Shown here: positions 7,009 through 18,700 of the stretch, one piece after another | Layout of the letters: each line of letters opens with the position of its first letter | How positions within the stretch are numbered: position 1 is the stretch's first letter | Origin: a virus | Direction: 5' to 3' (one strand) | Virus record (IMG/VR): IMGVR_UViG_3300044530_000269 | Coordinates: 1 to 27,906 of that record | DNA: 27,906 nucleotides | Made by a program: the position numbers and the translations under genes | The notes under the pieces: model-generated | Seen by the model: the letters and a program-made list of their open reading frames with translations, nothing else | What the model was told of the DNA's origin: nothing | The model's database searches: none

Positions 7009-8865
7009 ATGGCAAACATTGCAAATGGCGTATTTAAACAGCTTATCTACGCAAAAGAACAAGCGAACCAAATCGGTGTATTACAGTCAGTAACTGGTGA
7101 AGGCTTAACTTCTCCTGTATCAACAATTTCATTAAAAGCAGCTGTTACAATTGGTGCTACTATAAGTGATACTAACATCGCTGTCAATGGATTTTTAATT
7201 GTTGGTCAACAAATGACTATCGGTAATGATACATATACTGTTGCAACAGTAACACAAAACCTAGGTGGTGTTTCAACTGCCTTTACCTTAGCTCCAGTTG
7301 CAGTACGTACTTATGCTACTACAGTTGCTGTTAAATTAATTCAATCAGCTGAAGCATCAAATGGTGGTTCATTATTAAGTACTGGTGCTACACCAACACA
7401 AGGTCAAACTTTCACACCTGTTACTTTCCCAATTGGTGATTTTAATTTAGCTGGTTCAGTTGGTACTAATACATTAACTGCTGGTGGTACTAAAGCAGCC
7501 GCAGCTACTATTGCACTTGGTCAAAAATTAACATTTGCTGGTGATGCGACTGTTTATTCAGTTACAAGTTCTATTGGTACATTAGTAGGAACATCTTCTA
7601 TTACAGTATTTCCTAACTTACTATCTGGTAAAACAGCAACTACAGTTGTTACATTTATCGCTGGTGAAACTGCTAAATATCTAAGACGTGTATCAAGTAA
7701 CTTAGACTTGAAAAAAGCTACTTTCAAATCAAACGAAATCAGAACTGATATGCAACGTGCTATTCTTGCTGTTGGTGCTAACTCAGTTGATGGTACAATT
7801 TCTGGTGAATTGTCAAACAAAACTTATGCAGACTTTATGGCATCTGTTGTTAGACGTGAATTCGCAGCCCCATCTGCGGCATTAACTTTAGTTGGTGTAG
7901 CTACTCCATCTGGTATGACTGTTGGCGGAACAACTCTAGTTTTAACCGCTGCTACTTCAGTATCTGCTGCTAGTAATGCAAGTAACTTAATTAAAGTTGG
8001 TGACGTTGTGTCTTGCCCATTTGCAGGTTCATTAGCTGCATATGCTAATTTCAATTTCATTGTAACAGGTATTACAGGTACTGTGTTAACTTTAGAATTA
8101 TTAGTCGATACATTCACAACAGTAGTAACTGCAGCTGAAGCAGCTGGCTTAGTATTCTCATTACGTGGTAAAAAAACCTTCGTACCTAAAACTGGTCATT
8201 TGAAAAATTCATTCCAAATTGAACATTTCTTCAGTGATGTGTCATTGTCTGAATTATTCATTGGTTGCCGTCCAACACAATTAGCTCTTAAATTATCTCC
8301 ATCTGCGATGTCTACAGTAGACTTCACATTCATGGGTCAAGATATGAAAGTTAATAACAATACACCAACACCTGTACTTGCTTCAATTCCACAAGCGGCT
8401 GGTAATGATGCGGTTGTATCTGCTAACACAGGTGCGCTTTATTTGAAAGACAGTACAACTGGTGCATTAGAAAAAGTTGGTTTAGTTACTGCATTTGATG
8501 CTACAGTAAATGGCAACGGTACAGTTGCTCAAGTAGTTGGTTCAACAATCACACCAGATGTATTCTTAGGTGCTATTGACGTAACTGGTAACATGAGTAT
8601 TTATTTTACAAGTCCTCTTTACCGTGATTCATTCTTCAATCAATCAGATGTTTCTATTATTGCTGTATTCCGTTCTGATTCTTCACCAACAGGTAACTTC
8701 ATTTCAGTTGTTATTCCAAAAGCTCGTATCACTACAGCTACTAAAGATGATGGTGAAAAAGGTTTGATTTTGACTACTCCATACAGCGCATTGGTTTATG
8801 ACCAATCTGTAGGTGGTACATATTTCGAAGAAACAACTATTCAGATTCAAGATTCAGCTCTTTAA
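7009..8865 (+). CDS. Major tail tube protein, enlarged by inserted domains
   Basis: 618 residues, with AAGGAA (6995-7000) before the ATG. The tube core is recognisable in pieces: RRVSSNLDLKKATFKSNEIR (~residues 225-244), SGELSNKTYADFMASVVRR, KTGHLKNSFQIEHFFSD and VDFTFMGQDMKV. They match the tube family I know as Phage_tube_2, usually close to 300-330 residues. Three extra beta-rich segments interrupt or extend it: about residues 40-115 (IVGQQMTIGNDTYTV), 145-220 (ALGQKLTFAGDATVYSV) and 280-385 (IKVGDVVSCPFAGS). They resemble each other loosely. Such insertions would decorate the outside of the tail. The gene ends its transcript: a strong terminator follows 20 bases later. Confidence 0.8.
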   Translation: MANIANGVFKQLIYAKEQANQIGVLQSVTGEGLTSPVSTISLKAAVTIGATISDTNIAVNGFLIVGQQMTIGNDTYTVATVTQNLGGVSTAFTLAPVAVRTYATTVAVKLIQSAEASNGGSLLSTGATPTQGQTFTPVTFPIGDFNLAGSVGTNTLTAGGTKAAAATIALGQKLTFAGDATVYSVTSSIGTLVGTSSITVFPNLLSGKTATTVVTFIAGETAKYLRRVSSNLDLKKATFKSNEIRTDMQRAILAVGANSVDGTISGELSNKTYADFMASVVRREFAAPSAALTLVGVATPSGMTVGGTTLVLTAATSVSAASNASNLIKVGDVVSCPFAGSLAAYANFNFIVTGITGTVLTLELLVDTFTTVVTAAEAAGLVFSLRGKKTFVPKTGHLKNSFQIEHFFSDVSLSELFIGCRPTQLALKLSPSAMSTVDFTFMGQDMKVNNNTPTPVLASIPQAAGNDAVVSANTGALYLKDSTTGALEKVGLVTAFDATVNGNGTVAQVVGSTITPDVFLGAIDVTGNMSIYFTSPLYRDSFFNQSDVSIIAVFRSDSSPTGNFISVVIPKARITTATKDDGEKGLILTTPYSALVYDQSVGGTYFEETTIQIQDSAL

Positions 8866-8884
8866 TCTAAAAGTTAATTAAGAG

Positions 8885-8920
8885 AAACCTAGCCGCTGGA
8901 ACAGGGCTGGGTTTTTTTTT
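8885..8920 (+). terminator. Rho-independent terminator after the tail tube gene
   Basis: CCTAGCC (8888-8894) pairs with GGCTGGG (8905-8911), seven pairs with one G-U, extended by AAA/TTT, and nine T residues follow. It is the strongest terminator in the window and fits a highly expressed tube gene. Confidence 0.9.
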
Positions 8921-8941
8921 GATTTTATTTTCATATTGCTA

Positions 8942-8970
8942 TTGACATTTATGTCTAAATATGTAACAAT
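8942..8970 (+). promoter_or_regulatory. Sigma70-like promoter for the chaperone / tape measure operon
   Basis: TTGACA at 8942-8947, 17-base spacer, AACAAT at 8965-8970 with an extended TG at 8962-8963. The -35 overlaps a 12-base dyad, GACATTTATGTC (8944-8955), which could be an operator. The promoter follows directly after a terminator and is 55 bases from the next gene. Confidence 0.6.
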
Positions 8971-9024
8971 AATGAGTGCAAACTTGTTTGCTAAAAATAA
9001 ACTAACCAACCAAAGGAAAATATT

Positions 9025-9429
9025 ATGGCTATTTCACTTAGCGATTTAAACGTAGAAGCTCAATCAGAAAAACCTTATGAATTTGAAGTTGTTGATGATA
9101 ACAATGGAAAAGGTACAGGTATCTTCTTATCAGTATTGGGTTCACATAGTAAAACAATCAGTGATTTCGTTGCAAAAACTTTAAATGCTCAACGCAGAGT
9201 TGCTGCTTTAAAAGCTCGTAAACGTGATAACAAAGATACCGACTATACACCAGTAGAAGATGATATTGACTTTTCTATTGAACTTGCCGCTATCCGTATT
9301 GTAGCATGGCGTGGTATTACTGAAAACTTTAGTCCTGAAAATGCACAATTATTGTGCCGCACTAATCCAATCATCAAGCAACAAGTAATTGAAGCTTCTG
9401 ATGACGTAAAAAATTTTACGAAGGGTTAG
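9025..9429 (+). CDS. Tail assembly chaperone, lambda gpG-like
   Basis: 134 residues, with AAAGGA (9012-9017) seven bases before the ATG. It lies between the tube gene and the tape measure gene, the conserved place for this chaperone. Acidic N-terminus (EVVDDNNGKGTGIFLSVLG), a mostly helical body and RIVAWRGITENFSPENAQLL fit the family, whose sequence conservation is low. It ends DDVKNFTKG just after a slippery heptamer. The protein is expected to coat the tape measure with the longer frameshifted form and to leave the finished virion. The identification is by position, length, the frameshift signal and the WRGI-type motif. Confidence 0.8.
   Translation: MAISLSDLNVEAQSEKPYEFEVVDDNNGKGTGIFLSVLGSHSKTISDFVAKTLNAQRRVAALKARKRDNKDTDYTPVEDDIDFSIELAAIRIVAWRGITENFSPENAQLLCRTNPIIKQQVIEASDDVKNFTKG
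9411..9417 (+). promoter_or_regulatory. -1 programmed frameshift heptamer AAATTTT
   Basis: The heptamer is XXXYYYZ in the correct phase: zero-frame codons AAT TTT (9412-9417) can re-pair as AAA TTT. Ribosomes then read TAC at 9417 and continue in an open frame to 9785. The zero frame meets TAG at 9427-9429. Confidence 0.85.
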
Positions 9430-9785
9430 TTCAAGGTCTTCTTAAATATGCTGAGAATGAACTAACCCTATCGTCTAAGCAGAAAGATGGATGCTCATTG
9501 AGAGAGCATTTAGTAAGAGTCATGGAAATGACTGGACAAATCCCACATGAATTACAGCCTGTCGAGGTTAGCGACATTGTGATGTACATGTGGGAGTGGT
9601 TCTTGCAATTAAATGCAGCACGTCAAAATAATGGGATGGCAATCAGCCCATTGAGTTATTCCGAAATACTCGCGTGGGTTACTTTAATGCAAATCAACAT
9701 ATCCCCGTTTGAAATCACCGTTATAAAAGCATTGGACAGTATGTTCATTAATCACATTAACAATCAAAGCAAGGAAGATAAATAA
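9417..9785 (+). CDS. gpT-like extension of the tail assembly chaperone (made by -1 frameshift)
   Basis: This frame has no credible start: the first candidate, TTG at 9498, has no ribosome site, while the frame is open back through the slippery site. Fused to the first 131 codons of the G gene it gives about 253 residues, with the junction reading VKNF then YEGLVQGLLKYAENEL. The T part is helical and contains LREHLVRVMEMTGQIPHELQ, MYMWEWFLQLNAARQNN and EILAWVTLMQINISPFE. The small fraction of fused protein should bind both the tape measure and tube subunits during tail assembly. Its TAA overlaps the ATG of the tape measure gene. Confidence 0.8.
   Translation, partial: YEGLVQGLLKYAENELTLSSKQKDGCSLREHLVRVMEMTGQIPHELQPVEVSDIVMYMWEWFLQLNAARQNNGMAISPLSYSEILAWVTLMQINISPFEITVIKALDSMFINHINNQSKEDK
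9422..9469 (+). promoter_or_regulatory. Frameshift-stimulating stem-loop
   Basis: AGGGTTAGTTC (9422-9432) and GAACTAACCCT (9459-9469) form a perfect 11-bp stem with a 26-base loop. It begins four bases after the slippery heptamer and contains the zero-frame TAG. This is the expected arrangement of a stimulatory hairpin. The loop is long enough to allow a pseudoknot, but I found no convincing partner. Confidence 0.8.
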
Positions 9786-12700
9786 TGAGTACTGAAGGTT
9801 CAGTTGGCGTAGCAATTAAAATTACCGATAATTTTGAAACAATTAAAAGTAACATAACAAAATTAAATGAATCTATTGGAACTTTAGATACAAATATAAA
9901 TAAATCTAGAACTATTAATGTAAAGGCATTATTAGTTACAACGGACTTTGATAAAAAAATTGCTGAAGTTGAAGCAAAAGAACATTCAATAAAAATAAAA
10001 GTAAATGCTAATGAAATAGAAGCGATGGTTGCTGGGGCAGTTACTGGTGGCACACCGCATACTATTCGCACAACTGTTGACCTAGCTAATGTAAAAGAAA
10101 TAATCAATACTACATTAAACGCTGAACATCAAATTAATGTGACTGTTAATTCAGCTGGACTTGAAACAAAAGTTGCAGCTGCTATGAAAAACAAATCATA
10201 CCCAGTTCAAATAGACTTCACTCCAGATTCAGCAGTGGGTAATTCATTGTCTGGAATTTCATCAGCTATGAAAGATATAACTAGATTAACAGGTGAAATA
10301 AACAAATTAACAAAAACAGCATTGGGTGATTTAAATGCTCAAATGGCTACTTATTTTAATGACCTTAATCATATTATTGATTTAACAAATAAAGTAGCAG
10401 CTACTGTAGAAACAAATGAAAATAAAAAAGCTGAAGCTGCAGATAAAGCAGCTAAAAGAATGGAAGATGCTGCTCAAAAATTAGCAGACAAAACTGCAGA
10501 ACTCGAAAATAAAAAAGCAACTCAAGCAAAAAAATCTGCAGATGATGCAACTGCTTTAGCTGAAAAAATAAAAACAGATACAATAGCTAAAGCTCAAGAA
10601 TTAGCAGACAAACAAAAAGAAATTTCAGCTAAAGCCGAAGCTGCTATTTTAAAAGATAAACAAGAATCATTTGCCCAATATCTTAAAGGTACTGAAGCAA
10701 TGATTACTCAAAGAATTGGAATTGAAGAAAAACAAGTTCAAGCATTAAAAGACCTTAATCAAAGAGCAGCTAATAATTTTAAATCATCTTTAAATGTTAT
10801 ATTAGACGGTATGAATTTAATTGTTGAAGGTCATAAAAAAGAAGAACAAGCAAAACTTTCTTTAATAGATGCTGAAAATAAATTAGCTGAAGCTAAAAGA
10901 AAAACAGCAATGTCTTCTGCAAATCTAGGTGCAGATACATTCCAAAACAAAGGTCTTACTGGTTCTAAAACACAAGGGATGGATACAGGTTTTCCAATTG
11001 CATTAGGTGGAACAGGTAAACCAAGTAATCAAGTAGAGCAATCGGTTAGTGATGCTGCAAATATGGATAAGCAAATCGCTGCTTTGCGTAAATATAATGC
11101 TGAATATGAACAAGCATATAAAATGCAATATGATATGGAAAAGAAAATCCATAATGATACTGCAGCCGCATATGCTGAAAACACAGCTCGTGATAGAAAA
11201 ATGTTCCTAGACCGTGAAGCTGCGTATAATGAAAACACCTCCCGTGAAAGAAAATATGCTATTGATTTAGAACAAGCATATAAAATGAATTATGAAATAG
11301 AAAAGAAAAGTCACTTGGATATGCAAGCCGCATATGCTGAAAACACAGCTCGTGATAGAAAAATGTTCCTAGACCGTGAAGCTGCATACAAAGAAAATTA
11401 CGAAATGGAAAAACGTAATCACATGATGCTCAAAGAAGCTTATGCTCAAAATGAAAGTTTTGATAAGCAAAAACGCATGGATAGAGGTAAGGCTATTTAT
11501 AGCGGTGATGCTATTATGACATCACGTCAAGATATAGCAAACCTAAGAGAATATGTGGCAGAACATACAAGATTGCATGATACGCTTGGTATGGTACAAA
11601 ATTCAATAGGTATGGTGACTAATGCTCTAATGCAAATGGGTGTGTATCTATCAGTCAAACAGCTTATGGATTATGCTGACCATTGGATGCATTTCACATC
11701 AACTGTGAAGGTAGCAATGCATTCAATGATTGATACAATGCAGCGTTTATCAGGAGAAACTGATATATTGACAAAAGACCAACAAAAATTATTAGTTGAG
11801 TCTAAAATAGACGAAGTGTTTAAAATATCACAAGAAACTAGAACATCTATTGAAGGTACTGCTACGTTATTTGGTCGCATGTCAAGAGCAGCTGAAGCAA
11901 TGGGTATGAGTAATAAAGTTGCCATGACATTGACAAAAGAACTTGGTCAAGCTTTGATGATTTCTGGTTTAAGTACTAATTCAGCTCGTGGTGCATTGTT
12001 GCAGTTAGAACAAGCATTGGGTGGTGTGATTGTTCGTGGTCAAGAATTTAAATCAGTCAATGATGGTTTACCTATTGTAATGCAAACTATTGTGAAACAT
12101 TATAATGAAGCTAAAGTTTCTATTGAAGCATTAAATCTAGGCTATGAAAGAGGAACAGAAGCTTACGAAAAATATATGGCAGCTAATAATAAAGTGCGAG
12201 CATTGACTATGCCAGAAGGTCGTACTTTAATGCTAAAACAAGAAATGATGTCAGCTGTTTCAGCAGAAGCTTTATTGCTTGGTCAAAAAGAATTAGATGA
12301 GTTATCAAAAGATGTTGAAAAAACATTTGAACAAAGTTTCAATTATATTGGAAATGCTTTTTCAAAATATATAGGTACATTGAATGAAGCTTCAGGTGCA
12401 AGCAAATCATTTTCTGAAATTGCAAAAGTTATTGGAGATAATTTTGATGCAATTGGTAATGTTGTTCTAGGAGTAGGAACAGCACTAGGTACTTATATGG
12501 TAGCAATTGGTTTAGCAACGGTTGCTACAAAATTATTTGCTGGTGCATTATCAACAAATATATATGCAACAACGCTTGCAGTGATAGTTGCGCTTGGTGT
12601 GGAAATGTATAGTTTTGCACAAACATCAAAAGATACAACAAGTGAAGCAAATGTGGCTTGGCAAGCATTTTGGAAAACATTTGATGAATCAGATAACCCA

Positions 12701-15700
12701 ATGCTTACAATATTTAAATTAATTGCTGCTGAATTTGAAGGATTAAAAAATACAGTACTTTGGATGGTTGATAAAGTAAATGAATTAAAAGGTAGTGTTG
12801 CTGAGGATAGCATGCTTGGTAAAATTGGCAGCGGTGTGTCAAAAGTATTGCACATAGCATCACCTGTTGCTGGTGCAGCATACGATGCATTATCAGGAGC
12901 TAACTCTGAAAAAGGAAGTTTTGGTGACAGTTATGACAAAAATAAAGAACTAATAAAACAAAATCTTAAAAATGAAGAACTACAAACAAAAGCCAAGCTA
13001 TTAGGTATAGATAAAACTTTAGAAGGTTTAGAAAAAAGAATAGAAGCTGAAGAACAAAGACTTAAAGTAGTTGGTATGAAAGAAAGCACGAGTAGCTTTG
13101 GTTCTATTGCTATGGATAAAGTAGCAAGAGATGCTGCACATGATGCAATGTCAAATAGAGATAAATATATAGACACAGCTATAAATAAATTTCAATCGAG
13201 TTTTATTACAGAATTAGGTAAGTCTGGTACTAATGAAAAAAAGATAACGCTTGATGATTTATTAAAAATGGAACAAAAAAATCTTAGAGCTACTGAACCC
13301 AATACAACACTTTTGGCTATTGTATATGATGAGTGGAAAAAACAAAAAGAAGCTTTAGTTTCTATAGAAGGAAAAGCATACGATTTAAAATTAGAGCAAG
13401 ATAAAATTAATGCTGCACAAAAAGAGCAAGATACTTTTAAATCTAATTTACCAAATATTCAAGAAGGTAATCTTGTTTATATGGAAGGTCAACAATCTAA
13501 AATAGAAGATACTTATAAAAAATTAGGTGTAACTCTTAAGAAAACAATGGTTGAATCCTATGTTGAAAGTGTCAATGATATTAATACAAAATCAGCAGAA
13601 ATTAAACCACGCGTTGCTCCACCATCATCTAAAGAAGTATTAGCTCTTATTGAAAAATACTCAAAAGAATTTAACGTAGATTCAAATCTAGTTAAAGGTG
13701 TGATTCAACAAGAATCCGCTTGGAAACCAAATGCACATAATAAATCTGGTGCAAGTGGTTTAATGCAAGTTATGCCAGCTAATTTTTCTGCTTATGGTAT
13801 TACTGACCCAAGCAACGTAGACCAAAATTTAAAAGCTGGTATTAAAATATTATCTGAAGATATAAAATCTTTTGGTGGTAATGTTAAATTAGCATTAGCT
13901 GCATATAATTATGGTGGTGGTAATGTAAGAAAAGTAGATAAAGACATTTCAAGAATGCCAGCTGAAACTCAAAATTATATTCCAACAGTAATGGGATACG
14001 CTAAAGAATTCGCTGCAGGAAAAACTGGTCGTTTATCAGCAGAAGATAGTGCAGACCTTAAAGAAAAAGCAACTGAAGTTAAAAAAGTAATGACAGAAGC
14101 AATCACACCAGATTTTAGTACTCTATCACAACCATTGAGAAAATTAATGGATGAGGAATTAAAACTAGTAAATGAAATGCAAGCTAAAAAAGATACCATT
14201 AAAACAAAAGAAGAACAGCAAAATTTTGAATTAGATAAAAAACGTTTAACATCGATAGAAGGTGAAATAACTAGACAAGTAGATTTAGAAAAAACTACAG
14301 ATGCTAAATTTGAAAAAGAAATTCGTCAAGAAATGTCAATAGATAAAATTAGAAATAAGTATGGCGATTCGATGAAAAATTTCAAAGAAGAACAACTGCA
14401 ATCAGCAAAGATGGCATCTATGATTTCTGAGAAAGGTGCGTATGCAGTTGACGAATTAAATCAAATGGCTGCTGCTAATTTTGAGAATGCTGATGCAGCA
14501 AAACAACTTGAAGCTAATTTACGTGAAATTCTTGACGCAGAATTAAAACGCTCAGTCTATAATGAAGATGCAAATATTCAAGCACAAAATGAACTTGAAA
14601 AGAAACAAAAAATATTAGGCATAGTAGAACAAATCAACGATGCATCTGCTGCTGCAAAGCAAAGTGAAAAATTAGGTAAAGATGCTGAGTCGTCTGTTAA
14701 GAATGTGACCGCTAATGCCTATAAACAAGTTGATAAATTAAAAGCTGAAAACCAATCTATCTTTGCTGCTACTGGAACAGGTAAGGCATTTGCTGTTGCA
14801 GATAAACGCATGGAACTTGATAAAGCTGTAGGTAATATTTTAGACCCAGAAGCTAAAAAGAAATTCCAAGCAGAAGCAGATGCCTTGTTAAAATCAATGC
14901 AATTAAAACTAGATGTGGAATTGCGTGTGGCTAACATTGAAGAATTTAAAACAGGTTTATCTACGTTAACACAATCATTAGGTGAAGACCTTGGTAAAGT
15001 TGGTGAAGCTCTTACAGGTATCGCTAGTCATTTTGCTGACATTGCTTTAAGCAATGAAAAGCTTGCTGGACAAGCGGAGATGGAGAAAAATGCGTATGAA
15101 GAAAAACTTAAAACAATTACAGGTACAGATGAAAAAGCTAACAAACAAAAATTAGAACTTACAGAAGCTTACAATAAAGAAAAAGAAAAAATTGAACGTA
15201 AAGGAACTAAAGCACAAATAGATGGATTTGCAAATATTGCTGGCGCAGCTAGTACAATGTTTGGTGAACAAACTCGTGGTCGCAAAGCATTGCATGCTTT
15301 AGAAATCACATTACACGCTACAAGCATGGCAATGACATTAGTTGAAACAGCGGCTAACGTGGCTTCTGGTGCGGCTAAATTCTTTGCACAATCTGGTTGG
15401 GCTGGTTTTGCTGGTGTGGCTGCTATGTTAGCACTTATGGGTACATTGGGTTATGCGATAGGTGGTGGAGGTGGTAGTAGTAAACCACAAGATACTTCTG
15501 CACCAGAAACAAAATCAACAGGTTCAGTATTTGGTGATAAAGAAAGTAGTTCTAAATCAGTAGAAAACATTGTGACTACTTTAAATGATATTCACTATAG
15601 AGAATATGATGCATTACTTTCTATTGGTGATAGTTTTAAAATGCTAAGTAAAGATGTGAATGGTGCAGTTATTCTTGCAGTTAATCAACAAGGTGGTTTT

Positions 15701-18700
15701 GCTGGTTCAACTAAACAAGCAAGCGCATCTGCATTAAACCCTGCTGGTTCAACTGCAATGATTGGTGCTGGTTTAGCTGGCTCTGTGGCTTTAGGTGCTA
15801 CAGGTGCATTATCACAGGTAGGTTTGCTTGTTGGTGCGCAACTTGTGAATGCTGGGGCAACAAGCTTAGGCATAGGTATGTCAACTGCTGCAGCATCTTC
15901 TGCTGCAATGTCAACAACGGTAGGCACAGCATTGGGAGCAGGTAGTGGTGCTATGGCTTCTGCATTAGGTGGAGCTGTATTAGGCTTAGCTGGTGGTTTA
16001 GTATTTGCAGCATTACAATATGGTCTTGGTAAATTATTAGGTATTGGTAAAACTAAATTCGAAGTAATTGGTGCTGGTATTATGACAAAAGCAACTGATG
16101 TTATTATTGACGGTGCTGCAAAATCATTGATGGTTTATGATTATTCAAAAATCAAACAAACTACAAAAGGTTGGTTTAGTGATACAGTGAAAATTTATGA
16201 TATAGTTAATGGCATAAATTCAAATATGACAAGTACGTTCACATCTATATTTGTAAATTTCAAAAATATAATTGGTGGAATGGCTAAAGAATTAAACATA
16301 TCTGAATTTTTTGATAAAGCATTCACAATACCTAAAATGAAAATATCATTAAAAGGTTTAAAATCTGAAGAAATAAATAAAAAAATAACAGACACTCTTA
16401 ACACGGTGATGGATGATATAGTAACCAGTGTACAAAATGGTTTCTTAACTCAATTCCAACGTATGGGCGAAGGGATGCTTGAAACATTCAATCGTGTTGC
16501 AACAGATGCACTTGTAGTAAAAGCTACATTTAAAAACATGGGAATGGACATATCAACAACTGGCTTTGGGTTAATTACTTTCTCAGAAGCATTAGTTGAC
16601 GTATTTGAATCTTCAGCATCAGCGAAAGATGGTTTGAAAAACTTTGTAAAAACTATGAATGACCTTTATAAAGTTGCTACAACAGGTGGTCAAAAAACAG
16701 CTGATACTGCTGGACAACTTGCTGCTAAAATAACAGCTTTAAATACACAATCTACAACAATAACTACAAAATCAACAGGTATTGCTTTAACCTCTAATTT
16801 CGCTAATGATGTTGCAGATTTAAAAGCAAGCACTACTGCGGTTGTTGCTGATGTAGCCAAAGCAGCAAAAGCATTGCCAGCAGCAAATTTGAAAACACTT
16901 GCAGCTGATGTAAATAAAGATATAAGAGGAAAAGATTTCTCCAACGATGTGTTACTAAAAAGAATTGGCATGGCATTTGGTACAGATAGTGATAGATATA
17001 AAACAGCGGAAAAAAATCCAAATGCTTTAAAACTTACCACAGCTGATATTTTAAAAGTAACAAAATCAGATATTTTTGACAATACTCAAGCATCTGTATC
17101 TCTAAGTGCTTATAGAAACTCATCAAGCGGTGAATCACAAAAAATAGCAGATAAAACATTAGCTTATGCCAAAGCATTAGACGCATCTACATTAGTTTTA
17201 ACAAAACGAGAAACAGCTTATACTAATTTAACAAAAGCAACAGATATAAATGCTCCTGCAGGTATGGATAGATATGCAACAGGTATGTCAACAAATACAG
17301 TTGCTAATCAAACAATTGTTTCTAGTTTAATTACTAAAGCAATAGCAGATAAAACATTACCAAATACATCAGCACTTATGTCAAAAACAATAAGTGTCAC
17401 TTTACCAACATTGCCAACAGACCCAACTCAATTGACACAAGCAGTTGTATTAGCCGCACAAAAAGAACTTACACCTGTAATAAATACAATGGGTAATATA
17501 ACAAAAGGGTTAACATCATTACAAAATCTAACAACTCCAACTACTGTATTAGCTGATTTATCAAAATTAGATAAAAAAGGTAGTATTGATTGGTTGCTGA
17601 AAGGGGCAAATTCTCAAGCTGACAAAATGAATATAACAAAAGAGCAATTAATGCATCTTACCTCTAGTCAATTGAATGCAGATGTAGCTCAAAGAGTCAT
17701 GGGTGAAATTAGAGATAAGAAAACTGGTGCAGTTACTGGATATGACCAAACAAAAGCTACATTAACACAAGATAAAACATCAGGACTTTTCTATACAGAA
17801 CTTGCTAAAATTATTAAGCATAATGATGAAGCTGATGCACAATTAAAAGCTATAAAAAAATCACCAACTGGTGCTGCTGATTTTGTTACACAAACTTTTG
17901 GTACTGCAGAAACATTAGGTGGAAAACTTAATTTTGATAAACTTGTTGAACAGGTTAGTAAAATTGTAAATATGTCAGATGCTGTAGCAAGAGATGATGC
18001 ATTTGCTTCGCTAAACGGTTCATATATTGACTTAAACAAAACTGTTGCAACCTATCAATCAGATTTTGCATCAATAGCACAAAATTTTGGCGATACATTA
18101 GCGTTTACAAAATCAATAGCTGATATTCAAGAATCTTATTTATCAAAAGTAACAACTGAGCTTGAAACAAAAAATCGTGCTTATGCTGAATCATTAAAAG
18201 ACCTTAATAGTGAAACAGATATTTCTAGTTTGTTAACAAAACAAACTACAACAGCTGTGACAACATGGATAGGAACATTAAATGAAGAAAGAAAAGCGTA
18301 CTTAGGTATAAAAGAAGTTACTAGTGATGTTGTTGATGAGCAAGGAAATCAAATTAAAAGTCTTGCTATTACAGAAATGGCATTAAAAGCATTTGACAAT
18401 ACTGTGACTTCTTTATCAGGAAGTTTACAAGCAGCGTTGACAGCATTAAAGAATTTCCAATCAAGTATATCTGATTGGGTAAGAAATCAAAAAACTACTA
18501 ATGTTGGAAATACTAAATCACAAATGGATGAAGCAAGTAGACAGTTTGATTCATTAATGTTAAAAATTAAAAACCCAGCTGTATCTGCTGAAGATAAAAA
18601 TTTAGCCATGACAAAAATCACAGGTTCAGCTGATTCATTATTAAATGCGGTTAGAAACTATTACGGTACATCTAAAGCTGGTGCAGATATTACTTCTGAA

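Noticed and set aside
9498-9785. Independent gene starting at TTG 9498
   Set aside because: No ribosome site precedes it, the same frame is open back past the slippery heptamer, and the frameshift signal explains it fully.
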